NCBI GenBank assembly: GCA_965237575.1
Contig: CBDEGI010000004.1
Span: 2,418,001-2,482,000, forward strand
Source of the DNA: JAKZVK01 sp965237575
Lineage (GTDB): Bacteria; Acidobacteriota; Terriglobia; Bryobacterales; UBA6623
Direction: 5' to 3'
Length of the DNA stretch: 64,000 bases
Numbering within the stretch: the stretch's first letter is position 1; the number at the start of each line of letters is the position of its first letter. Positions 17,729 through 28,300 of the stretch are shown here, in pieces. Below the pieces are notes generated by a model, which did not search any database, had not been told where the DNA came from, and was given only the letters and a program-made list of their open reading frames with translations. Both the position numbers and the translations under genes were made by a program.

Positions 17729-17912
17729 GCTATTCCGAGTGACATCGGTTGTTATCAACAGCAATCCGTCTGCAGGGTTCTCGTGCTCGAATCGTAGACG
17801 GCGGCGAGCCGGCTTAAGGGACCCAGGCGTTTGAGTACCCGACCTTGCTTTGAGAAGAGCGAGCCACCTACACTCTAAGTGGTCCACGCTAAATTCCGCT
17901 CGGGAGGCATTC
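17729..17912. other. Intergenic region before the SBBP pseudogene
   Basis: Nothing coding recognised; it contains the upstream region of the SBBP-type gene. Confidence 0.3.
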
Positions 17913-20900
17913 ATGCTGAACTGCAGTCCCTCGTTCTTTCGTTTGCTTCGGCGACTCGCCGATTCGGTAGGTTGGTCTGCGAGACTTGCTCTGTTGATGA
18001 CCGGCATGTCTTGCATGGCCGCAACCATTGGCGGTTTGCCGACGACGCACCCAACCGCGGCTGACGTGCGTATTGATATACGCCAATTGCCGGTCGCGTA
18101 TCCAGTGGATCGGGATGCCTCGTCGCCGCGATATCGCGCGCGCTTCCCAAACTATGCTGTCCTCTTGGACTCCCGCTCCATTGCAGTCCGGCTGTGCCCA
18201 GGATCGCGCGCCCAGAGGATTCAATAGGCCAACGTCGCCCAATACGGCAACGCTGCGTTATCATTTGACGGGACGAACAACGCAACCATCCCAGTTGGAA
18301 AGCCCAAGTTGCCTGGCAAGGCCAATTACTTCATCGGCAACGTCCAAAGAAATGGAAGAGAGGGGTACCTCTCTACGGGTGCAGTGTGCCGGACGTCCAT
18401 CGGGGATCGACTTCCCAAACCACAACGGTCGCCTAGGGGTATCGCATCGAGTCGATCATGGCGATGCGGTCCATTAGGTCGCGCTGCCGGTCGCGTTCGA
18501 GGCAGTGGATCGGGATGCCTCGTCGCCGCGATATCGCGCGCGCTTCCCAAACTATGCTGTCCTCTTGGACTCCCGCTCCATTGCAGTCCGGCTGTCCGAG
18601 CCCAGGATTCGCGCGCCCAGAGGATTCAATAGGCCAACGTCGCCCAATACGGCAACGCTGAAGTTATCATTTCACGGGACGAACAAGGCAACCATCCCAG
18701 TTGGAAAGGCCAAGTTGCCTGGCAAGGCCAATTACTTCATCGGCAACGATCCAAAGAAATGGAAGAGAGGGGTACCTCTCTACGGATCCGTGCTGTACCC
18801 GGACGTCTACTCGGGGGTCGACTTCCTGTTTCAGAACAACAACGGTCGCCTGGGGTATCGCATCGAGCTCGATCATGGCGATGCGGTCCATGAGGTCGCG
18901 CTCCGGTTCAGCGGTCACGACGGCATTCGCCTGAACACTCAGGGAGAAATCGAGGTCTCTACTCCTGTCGGACAGGCCACCTGGACCGCACCAAAAGCGT
19001 TCTGGGACACGGCTCAAGGACTCATCCGAGCGGAAGCAACTTACGCGATCGGTGACGATGGCAGCGTCGGATTTGAAATCGAGGGTCCGATTCGTCCGGA
19101 TCCTTTGATCATCGATCCGGATTTGGCCTTCTCAACCTTTCTCGGTGGGTCAGCAGGCGATTTCATTACCGCCCGTGACATAGCTGACAACGGCGATATC
19201 GCAGTCACCGGAGCCACGACGTCCTCTCGGCCAATCCCGCTCAGGGCAACAACGCGGGTTTCTTCGCACCCTCTGAGGGGCCCCGTGGCGTCCTCTCGGA
19301 TCAGCGGCTATCTTGAATTTGATCAACTTGAAGGCGAAGGGCGCTCTTGGAAACTCCCCCAGCGGCGCAACTGGTCCCGCCCTCAGGGTCAACAACGCGG
19401 GTTTTGAGGATATCTTCGTCACGCTGCTTCGGCCCGACGCATCGGAGATTGTGTTCTCGACCTATCTGGGAGGACAATTCATCGAAGCACCGAACGGAAT
19501 CGCGATCATGCCAGACGGATCTGTCTCGATCTGTGGATTCACCCTGTCGACGGACTTTCCCACGACGCCAAATGCGATCCAGGCCAACATCAGCGGATTC
19601 ACCTCGGCATTTGTGTCCCAACTGTCCCAGGACGGCGGCACACTGCCGTTCAGCAGCTACCTTGGCGGGTCGTCGCACGACAACTGCACTTGCACGGTCG
19701 CAGATGGCCCAAATCGACTACTGCTATCCGGCTACACCGCCTCGCAGAACTTCCCAACTACGCCGACCGCCCTGTCAACCCAGTATCTAGGCGGAGCGTT
19801 CGATGGCTTTTTCAGCGTACTGCGACTGGACGAACCGAACATTGAATATTCGACGTTCCTGGGAGGTTCAGGTTCTGAGTTTGAGGTAATTCAGTTAGAT
19901 GTTCAATTCGGCATAGCGATCGAGTTCGGACTGGCTCCGTGGTTGACTATCGACGACGACGGTGACGTCTATTTGGCCGGCACGACTAGTTCCGCCGATT
20001 TTGTCACCACCGACGGTAGCCCCCTTCAGGGCAGCCACAGTGCGTTCATCATGAGACTTGCGGCCGACGACTATTCAGTAAAGGCGTCAACCCTTATAGG
20101 TGGCGACGCGCTGGACGGGGCGACATCCATCGCGCTTTCGACGAATGGAAAGAGCAACGGAAATGTCGTTGTCGGGGGTATGACGTCGTCCTCGGATTTT
20201 CCCGCGTCGAGCGGTGCGTTCCAATCTACATTTGGCGGGGGTGATTTCGATGGGTTTGTCGCGGTCCTGGATAGTAATCTTCAGGCGGTTGAGTATGGTT
20301 CCTACGTCGGCGGACAGGGCTTCGACGTCTTCTTTGCTGATGCTGCTGCCGGGAACCGGATTCACGTTGGCGGGCTGACATCGTCGAGCAATCTGCCATC
20401 TTCGCCCGACGCTTTGCAGGCCGGCTTTGCCGGATCAATCGACGGCTATCTCTTAACGTTGAACTTGGGCGCCAAGGGTCCGGGTGCCGTGGAGTTTTCG
20501 ACGTACTTCGGAGGGGTCGGGCAGGACATACTGAGTCGTCCCAAGACTACCCCCGATGGTGGAGTCTTGCTCTTTGGGTCCAGCGAAGGATTCAGGACGA
20601 CCCCAGGAGTTGTAGGGGAGGACTACCGCGGCGGTCCGAGCGACGCTGCAATCTTCAAGGTTGGCAGCGGTATGGGTGGGCCGCCTCAGATCGAGTTTAC
20701 TGCGGCCGGGTTAACACATTCGGCCCGGCTGGAAGCCGGCGATGTGGCCGAGGAAGAGATTGTCGCGTTGTTCGGTCTCTTCCTGGCGGATTTCGACGAA
20801 ATCGCCACACTGCCCCTTGGTACTCAACTGGGTGGTGCAAGTGTGGACGTCACCGACAGCCAAGGTGTCAGCCGACCGTGCTTGATGTTCGGGGCGTTTG

Positions 20901-21399
20901 CCGAGAATGCACAAAGAGCGTTCTCTCAACTGAATTTTATGATTCCCGACGGCACCGCTACGGGAGCGGCCACGCTAACAGTGCGGCGAGCCAGCGGCGG
21001 AAGCCATTCAATCGCCATCAATGTCGTCGAGGTCGCGCCCGGCATCTCACCGCGAATGGCTCGGGCTCGGGCCTGCCGGCCGCGAATGTGCTCCGTTTCG
21101 TGGATAGCCAACTCACCGAAACAGCCCTCGTCTCGGCCACGGCGATCGATCTGGGACCGGCAAATCAGGCGTTTCTCTCGCTGTTCTTAACCGGCGTCCG
21201 GAACGCTAGCAGTGTGCAAGTCACGATCAATGGCGTGCCCATGACAACCATCTTTGGACCCGCACCGTCGAGTGAGTTTGCCGGGCTTGACCAACTCAAC
21301 GTACTGATCGAGCGCAGCCTCATCGGAAGCGGCCTCGTAGACGTCGTCGTTACGGTCGATGGCATTGTGGCCAATGTTGTGCAGATCAACATCCTCTAG
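17913..21399 (+). pseudogene. SBBP-repeat surface protein with Solibacter C-terminal domain, frameshifted
   Basis: Remains of a large secreted protein. An N-terminal leader (MLNCSPSFFRLLRRLADSVG...) is followed, after a broken duplicated block, by the typical N-terminal domain of SBBP proteins (NYFIGNDPKKWKRGVPLYGS, YSGVDFLFQNNNGRLGYRIE). SBBP repeats of the type FSTFLGGSAGD, FSTYLGGQF, FSSYLGGSS run to about 20,600, and the end (ANVLRFVD, GLDQLNVLIERSLIGSGLVD, VVVTVDGIVANVVQINIL) matches the TIGR03437 Solibacter C-terminal domain. The reading frame changes near 18195, near 19300 and near 21040-21090, so no single product can be made. Either a true pseudogene or an indel-rich assembly segment. 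Confidence 0.75.
18103..18902. repeat. 400-bp tandem duplication with one degraded copy
   Basis: 18503-18902 repeats 18103-18485. The first ~90 bases are identical (CAGTGGATCGGGATGCCTCG...), then the first copy carries many single-base deletions and substitutions relative to the second, a net loss of 17 bases. Only the second copy keeps an open frame. Confidence 0.8.
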
Positions 21400-21993
21400 T
21401 GCTTGTCGGCGCGCTGTGTGGCAGCGATAAGCAAGAGCGTGGCATCTCCGCGATACCACGTTCCGGCTGACCGCCGGCGGTTCCTCGTCGCCCAACCCGG
21501 TACTGACGGTCCCCAGTCCTCGATCCGTGTTGTCCAAAACTGGTTTGCGGAGTCAGAGACCGCGAGCACGAGTAAACCGTACGAAATAAACTACATAGCC
21601 CTCATTCGCAGATTGCTGTCAAATCAGAGTGTTGTATCGCAGGCGCCGGGAGCAGAGAGGGTCGACCCCACGCTGAAGTAAGCGCTTGCGATAGAACGAT
21701 TTGAAGGCAGCGGCCCTATTTGGCAGGGCAATTGCTCTTATGGGGTTTGTATCCCAACTCGTTCTGCGCGGTGCGGTGTCGTCGGCCCGCGAAGATGGAC
21801 AGGGGGACGGTAGCTGCTCCAAGTTTGATCGACCGCATCAGCAGTTGCCCTGCCAAATCCTACCACGCGAAGCGTCCGCCGCGCAGCGGCTGCGTTCAAA
21901 TCCGGTTCGCACCAGCAAGCAGCGAAGTGCGGCTAGATCCTGCCCCGTCGGCAAGGGTCGACCAAGTCAGAACGGCAAGACGCACATCCAGCC
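21400..21993. other. Gene-free stretch with long-range inverted repeat
   Basis: No gene supported. An 18-bp inverted repeat with one mismatch, ATTTGGCAGGGCAATTGC (21718-21735) and GCAGTTGCCCTGCCAAAT (21841-21858), encloses 105 bases and may be a decayed mobile element. Confidence 0.45.
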
Positions 21994-24720
21994 CTATCGC
22001 ACGGTGGTGAACTCACTCGATGCCAGCAGCATTTGGGCATATTGCGTCCAAGAGGTGTCAGCGCTCGCAAGGAACGCCAACCCGGTCGCGACCTCTTTAT
22101 TCGTGGCCGGCCGTGCGTACAGTAACTCGTAGCCCCTGCGAATACGCGCAGAGTTATCTGCTCCGGCTTCCTTCTCCAGTCGCGCGGCCAGCAACTCGGT
22201 CTGCTGCACGACGAAGCTGTTGTTGAGGAAGTACAGCCGCTGCAGCGGGCCCACCGTCACGCTCCGTTCCGGGGCGGTGTCTTTGGGGTCGGGGAAGTCA
22301 AACAGCGTCAGCATGCGGTCGGGGGACGTGCGGCTGATCAGGCCATACACGGCCCGGCGATGGTTGCCGTCGTCAAGCGGCTTCCCGAGCCCGCCCGGCG
22401 TGCGGTCGAGGTTGCCCGCGACGGCCAACATCGAGTCGCGTATCGCTTCGGCATCGAGACGCTTGTGCATGTTGAAGCGCCAGTAGTAGCGGTTCGCCGC
22501 GTCCTTCCGGTAATTCCGTTCAACCGCCGCCGAGCTGAGTTGATACGTGGCCGAGAGCATGATCTCGCGGTGGATGCTCTTCACCGACCAGCCGGACTCG
22601 ACAAACTTTGCGGCCAGGTAGTCGAGCAGCTTCGGGTGCGTCGGCCGGTCGCCCAGGCGGCCGAAGTTGCTCGGGGATATTACGATACCCCGTCCAAAGT
22701 GATGCTGCCAAATGCGGTTGACCATCACCCGGGATGTCAGCGGGTTGTCAGCGCCGGCAATGGCCTCGGCCAGCTCCCATCGCCCGCTGCCCTGCCTGAA
22801 CGGCTTGGGCTCGCCGCGGCTCAGTATCCGCAGGAAGCGGCGCGGGGCCACGGCTCCGAGGTTCTTCTTGTCGCCGCGAATCGCGATTTGGGCGTCTTTC
22901 GGCTCATCCGAGTCACGGTAGCCATGGACAAACGGGTACAGGGGCGGAACCGCCTCTTCGAGGGCTTTCAACTCAGCTTTTTGCCGATGCAGGTGCTGGA
23001 CCCATGCCGGGCTCAGTAGCCGCTCGATCTCATCGGGCCCGAAATAATACACCCCCCCCGGCTGATCGAGGCCTGCGCGCCGATGCTTCTTGAAGGCAAG
23101 GTCCCGCCAGATGTACCACTTGGCCGGTTCAATGAACTGGACGGGTGTTTTGATCAGATTTCTCTGCGTACGGGCGCCCTTGGCGCCGCCCAAGAGGACG
23201 TAGTTGGCGTCGTCGACCTCGCGCTTCTCCTGGTGGATAGCCAGCAATGTCTCTTCGAATTGCTCGGCCATCTGGCGCGCTTGCTGCAACGTGCTGCGTT
23301 GCCGATTTTGGTCCCACTCATCCAGAAAGCGGTGTTCGCGGTCTTCCTGCTTGAGGAACTCGATCCACCTCTCAAGGATTTCGGTGTCGAGAGCGGCCTC
23401 GCCGACGACACTGCTGAGTTCTTCCCCACCGTCCATCACGCGCCACGCGGCGGTCATGTAGTCGGCCGTTTGAGACATGAAAATGTCGATGAGCTGATCG
23501 GTGACCCGCTTGAGAAACTCGGCGATCTCGATCTTCTTTTTCTGTACCCGCTCCTCGGCGTCTTTGTACGCCTGGACGACCTCGCCGGAGGCGAGCGGGT
23601 ACTCATGCTTCTCCGAACTGGAGAACACGCCCTGTAGCGAATAGAAGTCCTTGGTCGGGACCGGGTCGTATTTGTGATCGTGGCACTGGGCACAACCCAA
23701 GGTCAGGCCCAGGAAGACCCTGCCGGTGACATCTACACGGTCATCGTCGCGCTTGCCGAGAGCGTGGAAACCCAGGGCCGGCAGCAGGGCCTCGCACTCC
23801 CCCTCGGGGAAGAGGTCGGCGGCAAGCTGCGCCTTGACGAAACGGTCGTAGGGCAAGTCGCGGTTGAAGGAGTCGATCACCCAGTCGCGGTAGCGGTACG
23901 CGTAGGGAAACGGCGTGTCCTTGCTGGCGGCGGACATGCCGTCGCCGTAGCGGGCCAGGTCGAGCCAGTGCCGCCCCCAGCGCTCGCCGTAGTGAGGCGA
24001 GTCGAGCAGACGGTCCACCACTTTGGCGAAGGCGTCCGGGGACGAGTCAGCGAGGAAGGCCTCGACCTCCTCCGGTGTCGGCGGCAGCCCGATCAGATCA
24101 AACGTGGCGCGCCGGAGGAGCACGCGCTTCGACCCACGCTTCCCCGGTCGCAGACCCTGTTGCTTGAGCTGCGCCAGGATGAACGGATCAACGTTCGTCT
24201 GCACCCAGGCTTTGCCGCCCGCTCGGGGAACTTTGGGCTTCGTGACTGGCTGGAACGACCAGAACTCCCGATACTCCGGCCGGATGACGTATTCCTTCTC
24301 GCCCTCCTGGTCCGCTACCGCAGCCCGCGCTTCGGGCCATGCAGCGCCGTGGCGAATCCATGTCCGCAAGTCCTCGATCTGCTCAGCCGGCAGGTCGCCC
24401 TCCGGTGGCATCTTCAACTCGTCGTGCGACTTGGTAACCGCTTGGATCAGCAGACTGCCGCCCGGATTGCCGGGCTCGATCGCCGGACCGCGTGCGCCGC
24501 CTTTGAGGATGTGTTCCCGGGCGTCCAAACGCAGGCCGCCCATCTTCGCATCGGTGTGGCAGGCGAAGCAATTCTTCGCCAGCAGCGGGCGGATTTTCGT
24601 TTCAAAAAAGTCGGTGGCGTCGGAGTCGGCGCGCCCGGATGCCGAGAACGGCCCCAGCAGCAGCACCGCCGGCAAGAGCCATGCTCTCACCGTTTTTGTC
24701 CCAGTTGAGAGGGCCATCAT
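21994..24720 (-). CDS. Planctomycete-type cytochrome c / DUF1549 / DUF1553 (PSD1) protein
   Basis: A 908-residue exported protein of the PSCyt1-PSCyt2-PSD1 architecture. Leader at residues 1-33. The N-terminal cytochrome-like domain has one heme motif, CFACH, preceded by FFETKIRPLLAKN and followed by LDAREHILKGG and LKMPPEG. DUF1549 follows (RHWLDLARYGDG, CAQCHDHKYDPV, a second CxxCH), then a coiled helical region and DUF1553 (NPLTSRVMVNRIWQHHFGRGIV, HPKLLDYLAAKFVESGWSVK, RLDAEAIRDSML). These proteins are widespread with DUF1501 partners and thought to act on sulfated or complex polysaccharides outside the cell, but the activity is unproven. No DUF1501 gene is adjacent here. Confidence 0.9.
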   Translation of the reverse strand: MMALSTGTKTVRAWLLPAVLLLGPFSASGRADSDATDFFETKIRPLLAKNCFACHTDAKMGGLRLDAREHILKGGARGPAIEPGNPGGSLLIQAVTKSHDELKMPPEGDLPAEQIEDLRTWIRHGAAWPEARAAVADQEGEKEYVIRPEYREFWSFQPVTKPKVPRAGGKAWVQTNVDPFILAQLKQQGLRPGKRGSKRVLLRRATFDLIGLPPTPEEVEAFLADSSPDAFAKVVDRLLDSPHYGERWGRHWLDLARYGDGMSAASKDTPFPYAYRYRDWVIDSFNRDLPYDRFVKAQLAADLFPEGECEALLPALGFHALGKRDDDRVDVTGRVFLGLTLGCAQCHDHKYDPVPTKDFYSLQGVFSSSEKHEYPLASGEVVQAYKDAEERVQKKKIEIAEFLKRVTDQLIDIFMSQTADYMTAAWRVMDGGEELSSVVGEAALDTEILERWIEFLKQEDREHRFLDEWDQNRQRSTLQQARQMAEQFEETLLAIHQEKREVDDANYVLLGGAKGARTQRNLIKTPVQFIEPAKWYIWRDLAFKKHRRAGLDQPGGVYYFGPDEIERLLSPAWVQHLHRQKAELKALEEAVPPLYPFVHGYRDSDEPKDAQIAIRGDKKNLGAVAPRRFLRILSRGEPKPFRQGSGRWELAEAIAGADNPLTSRVMVNRIWQHHFGRGIVISPSNFGRLGDRPTHPKLLDYLAAKFVESGWSVKSIHREIMLSATYQLSSAAVERNYRKDAANRYYWRFNMHKRLDAEAIRDSMLAVAGNLDRTPGGLGKPLDDGNHRRAVYGLISRTSPDRMLTLFDFPDPKDTAPERSVTVGPLQRLYFLNNSFVVQQTELLAARLEKEAGADNSARIRRGYELLYARPATNKEVATGLAFLASADTSWTQYAQMLLASSEFTTVR

Positions 24721-24777
24721 TGACGACCAGTATAGCCGCCGCTACCGGCTCCGCCAACATCGAAACCCTTGCTGGGA

Positions 24778-25458
24778 CTACTTGCCTGGGTAGACCCGCT
24801 TGGTGCTCTTGGGGATCTTCAGCTTGAACTGCTTCTCGGACAGCTTTGGGTTCACCGCCACGTTGGTGTAGGTAAACAGGCGATAGTCGCCCGTCGCGGG
24901 CTGGTCGATCTTCTGCTGCACGGCCTGCCAGGTCTCGATCGAGATCCACATCTCCAGCCGTGGGATGTGCTTCAGCATCTTTTCCGACTTCGGGATCAAC
25001 TCCAGCTTAACCGTCGCCTTGCCGGCGGCCGTCTCCTCGCCCTCGAGGTTGAGTTCGTAGTTCGCGCGCAGGTACTCCCCCGTCGTGCCGAAACCCAGCA
25101 AGAACGCCTGCTCGAACATCTCGCGCGACTTCGTCAGGTCATACTCCTCGACCTTGGCGATGCGCGGCCGGTAGATCTCGGCCTTGTTGCCGTTGACGGC
25201 AAGAAAGTAGGGGTAAGGATCCGTGAACTCGATCAACAGCAGCGTCTTCTTCTTGTCTTTCAGTACATAGATCATGCCGGACTCGGTGTTCGTGTCATCG
25301 ACGATCTTCGTGTACTTGAGCCGCGAGATGTTGGCCTGGGAACTGCGAAACGAGGCCGCCGCCTTGTCCATGTGCGCCAGCACAGTGTCGAGATCGATCG
25401 AGGCGCCAAGCGCGGGCAGAGACAGGAAGAAAAGGCAGCACCACAGTTTTCTCAACAT
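24778..25458 (-). CDS. LolA-like outer-membrane lipoprotein-sorting protein
   Basis: A periplasmic LolA-like carrier fold. The ATG at 25458 (MLRKLWCCLFFLSLPALGAS) gives a compact signal peptide; a GTG at 25467 is the alternative. The mature part shows the pattern of these proteins: LDTVLAHMDKAAASFRSSQANI, SGMIYVLKDKKKTLLLIEFT, NGNKAEIYRPRIAKVEEYDL, then LELIPKSEKMLKHIPRLEMWIS and a C-terminal PKSTKRVYPGK. Known relatives escort lipids or lipoproteins to the outer membrane. The next gene on the same strand (25552-25920) encodes a small membrane protein, probably co-transcribed. Confidence 0.8.
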   Translation of the reverse strand: MLRKLWCCLFFLSLPALGASIDLDTVLAHMDKAAASFRSSQANISRLKYTKIVDDTNTESGMIYVLKDKKKTLLLIEFTDPYPYFLAVNGNKAEIYRPRIAKVEEYDLTKSREMFEQAFLLGFGTTGEYLRANYELNLEGEETAAGKATVKLELIPKSEKMLKHIPRLEMWISIETWQAVQQKIDQPATGDYRLFTYTNVAVNPKLSEKQFKLKIPKSTKRVYPGK

Positions 25459-25551
25459 GAACGACACCTATGTAAGACGACGCCCGCGCGCCGCGCCGGG
25501 TTTCTTGGGTTTCTGACTCGGAACTGGTGTTGCCGACTTGCGAGCCTGGGC

Positions 25552-25920
25552 CTACGGGCGGGCGTAAACCAGATAGGCCGTCACGTCGCCGGACTCGTCG
25601 GTCGTGGGCCGGGCCTCGATCACGTGCAAATCCTCTCCGGTCCGCCGCCGCAGCAACTCCTGCAACCTGCCCGATTGGTCCGCTTCAGAGGTCCCGTCGA
25701 GCTCGAACGGCTCGATCAGAAACACCTGCGTCCCCTGATCGTCCGTCATCGCCCCGAACTGGCGCACACTGGGCAACCGCGGCTGGTCGTTGAAGAACTT
25801 GCTCGGCGTCAGGAAGATGAACGCCAGAATGAGGACGACGATGACGTCATACTGCCACGAGCCGCGCCGATAGCTCCACAGGATCGCGGGACGAATCGCG
25901 TGCCAGAGCCGCCGAAACAT
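25552..25920 (-). CDS. Conserved-looking membrane-anchored protein (122 aa)
   Basis: A 122-residue protein with a basic N-terminus (MFRRLWHAIRPAILWSYRRG), one transmembrane helix (YDVIVVLILAFIFLTPSKFF, about 24-43) and a soluble ~75-residue extracytoplasmic domain (LPSVRQFGAMTDDQGTQVFLIEP ... LQELLRRRTGEDLHVIEARP). I do not recognise a named domain. It precedes the LolA-like gene by 93 bases on the same strand, which suggests an envelope role. Confidence 0.65.
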   Translation of the reverse strand: MFRRLWHAIRPAILWSYRRGSWQYDVIVVLILAFIFLTPSKFFNDQPRLPSVRQFGAMTDDQGTQVFLIEPFELDGTSEADQSGRLQELLRRRTGEDLHVIEARPTTDESGDVTAYLVYARP

Positions 25921-25955
25921 GCCGTCATTCTATCGTAAAATGGAAGGTAGGCCTT

Positions 25956-25977
25956 GTAGGGGTACGGCATGCCGTGC
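25956..25977. repeat. Palindromic dispersed repeat (GGCATGCC core)
   Basis: GTAGGGGTACGGCATGCCGT followed by GC. A sibling, GTAGGGGCACTGCATGCCGT followed by GCCC, lies at 31652-31675 in another intergenic gap. The centre ACGGCATGCCGT is a perfect palindrome. Confidence 0.55.
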
Positions 25978-26041
25978 TCGCGCCTCGAATCGCTAACAGA
26001 CCGACTCAGCTAGCAGCCCACCGCTTCCGGACAATAATGAA

Positions 26042-27061
26042 ATGATGCTTCGCAACCGAATCCACCAGTTCTGGCGCGTCGCCACCCATCTGCAACTCAT
26101 GCCGGTGCTCGAGAGCGGCGACGACCCTTTGATCGGCGGGCAGGCGGTCATCGAGGGCGTGATGATGCGTGCGCCACATAGCGTGTGTACGGCGGTGCGC
26201 CGTCCCGATGGCGAGGTGGTGACGCAGGAATCGCCCATCAGCCGCCCCTCGGAGCGGCGAAAGGTATGGGGCTGGTTTGGGATTCGCGGGCTCGCGACGA
26301 TTGGCCAAGCCCTCAAACTCGGGTTCGGGGCGCTGCAGTTCTCCGCCGCCCAGGCAATCGAGGAAGAGGACGAGCCCGAGGCCAGGCCAGACCAGCCCGC
26401 CGGCAAGAAGAAGAGCGCCGAAATCCCCGGCTGGATGATGGCGGCGAACATCGCCTTCTCGGTCGGGTTCTTCATCTTCCTTTACAAGTTCGTACCGCTG
26501 GTGCTGACCACCGAACTGCAGAAGCGCACCGACTCGCTCGACGGCAATCTCGGCTTCAGCCTCGTGGACGGCGTGATTCGCCTGGCGATCTTCCTCACGT
26601 TCCTGACGCTGGTTTCGCGCATGAAAGACATCCGCCGCGTCTTCCAGTACCACGGCGCCGAGCACAAGGTCGTCTTCAACTACGAGTCGGGCGACCCCGT
26701 AGAAGTCGTGCGCGCACAGTCGTTCACGACGTTTCACCCACGCTGCGGCACCAGCTTCCTGATGGTCGTCATGATCGTGAGCATCTTGGTCTATGCGCTG
26801 CTGCCGTTTGAGAGCTTCGCAATGAAGATGCTCTCGCGGGTCGTGTTTCTGCCGGTCATCGCCGGGCTGAGTTACGAAGTGATCCGCTTCGCCTCGCGCC
26901 ACAGCGGCAGCTTGTTGGCATGGATGGTCGCGCCCGGGCTGTGGCTGCAACGCATCACCACGAAGAATCCCTCCGACGATCAGGTCGAGATCTCGATCCG
27001 CGCCCTCGACGGCGCCATGGCGCTCGAAAAGGAACAGGGCGGCAACTTGGTGGTTGCGTAA
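26042..27061 (+). CDS. DUF1385 (YqhQ-like) membrane protein
   Basis: A DUF1385 protein, 339 residues, integral to the membrane. Diagnostic motifs are LIGGQAVIEGVMMRAPH near the N-terminus, RRVFQYHGAEHKVVFNYESG and FTTFHPRCGTSFLMVVMIVS. Three to four transmembrane helices are visible (about 140-160, 180-200, 240-260, 275-295). The His/Cys pattern suggests a metal-dependent membrane enzyme, but no activity is established. In Firmicutes and others this gene commonly sits next to prfA; the same order occurs here with prfA 28 bases downstream, supporting co-transcription. Confidence 0.85.
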   Translation: MMLRNRIHQFWRVATHLQLMPVLESGDDPLIGGQAVIEGVMMRAPHSVCTAVRRPDGEVVTQESPISRPSERRKVWGWFGIRGLATIGQALKLGFGALQFSAAQAIEEEDEPEARPDQPAGKKKSAEIPGWMMAANIAFSVGFFIFLYKFVPLVLTTELQKRTDSLDGNLGFSLVDGVIRLAIFLTFLTLVSRMKDIRRVFQYHGAEHKVVFNYESGDPVEVVRAQSFTTFHPRCGTSFLMVVMIVSILVYALLPFESFAMKMLSRVVFLPVIAGLSYEVIRFASRHSGSLLAWMVAPGLWLQRITTKNPSDDQVEISIRALDGAMALEKEQGGNLVVA

Positions 27062-27088
27062 CCACCGCGCGCCAAGGCCCTAGTCCCC

Positions 27089-28168
<1,080 letters not shown>

Positions 28169-28300
28169 CGCAGCACGCGTTCCTTCTCACCGGGCTCTCC
28201 ATGCACCGCTCGACGCCGGTGCTGTCTCTTTCGTCAGGGTCCGCAATCCGTCTACAATAAATGTGCCCACGCTGGCGGTCAACCGCCGCCAACCTGCCGA

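Noticed and set aside
18103..18902. Possible gene for a second, independent surface protein in the first copy of the duplication
   Set aside because: The first copy is broken by several indels in every frame.
21880..21925. tRNA-like GTTCAAATCC word
   Set aside because: No matching acceptor, D or anticodon arms could be formed around it.
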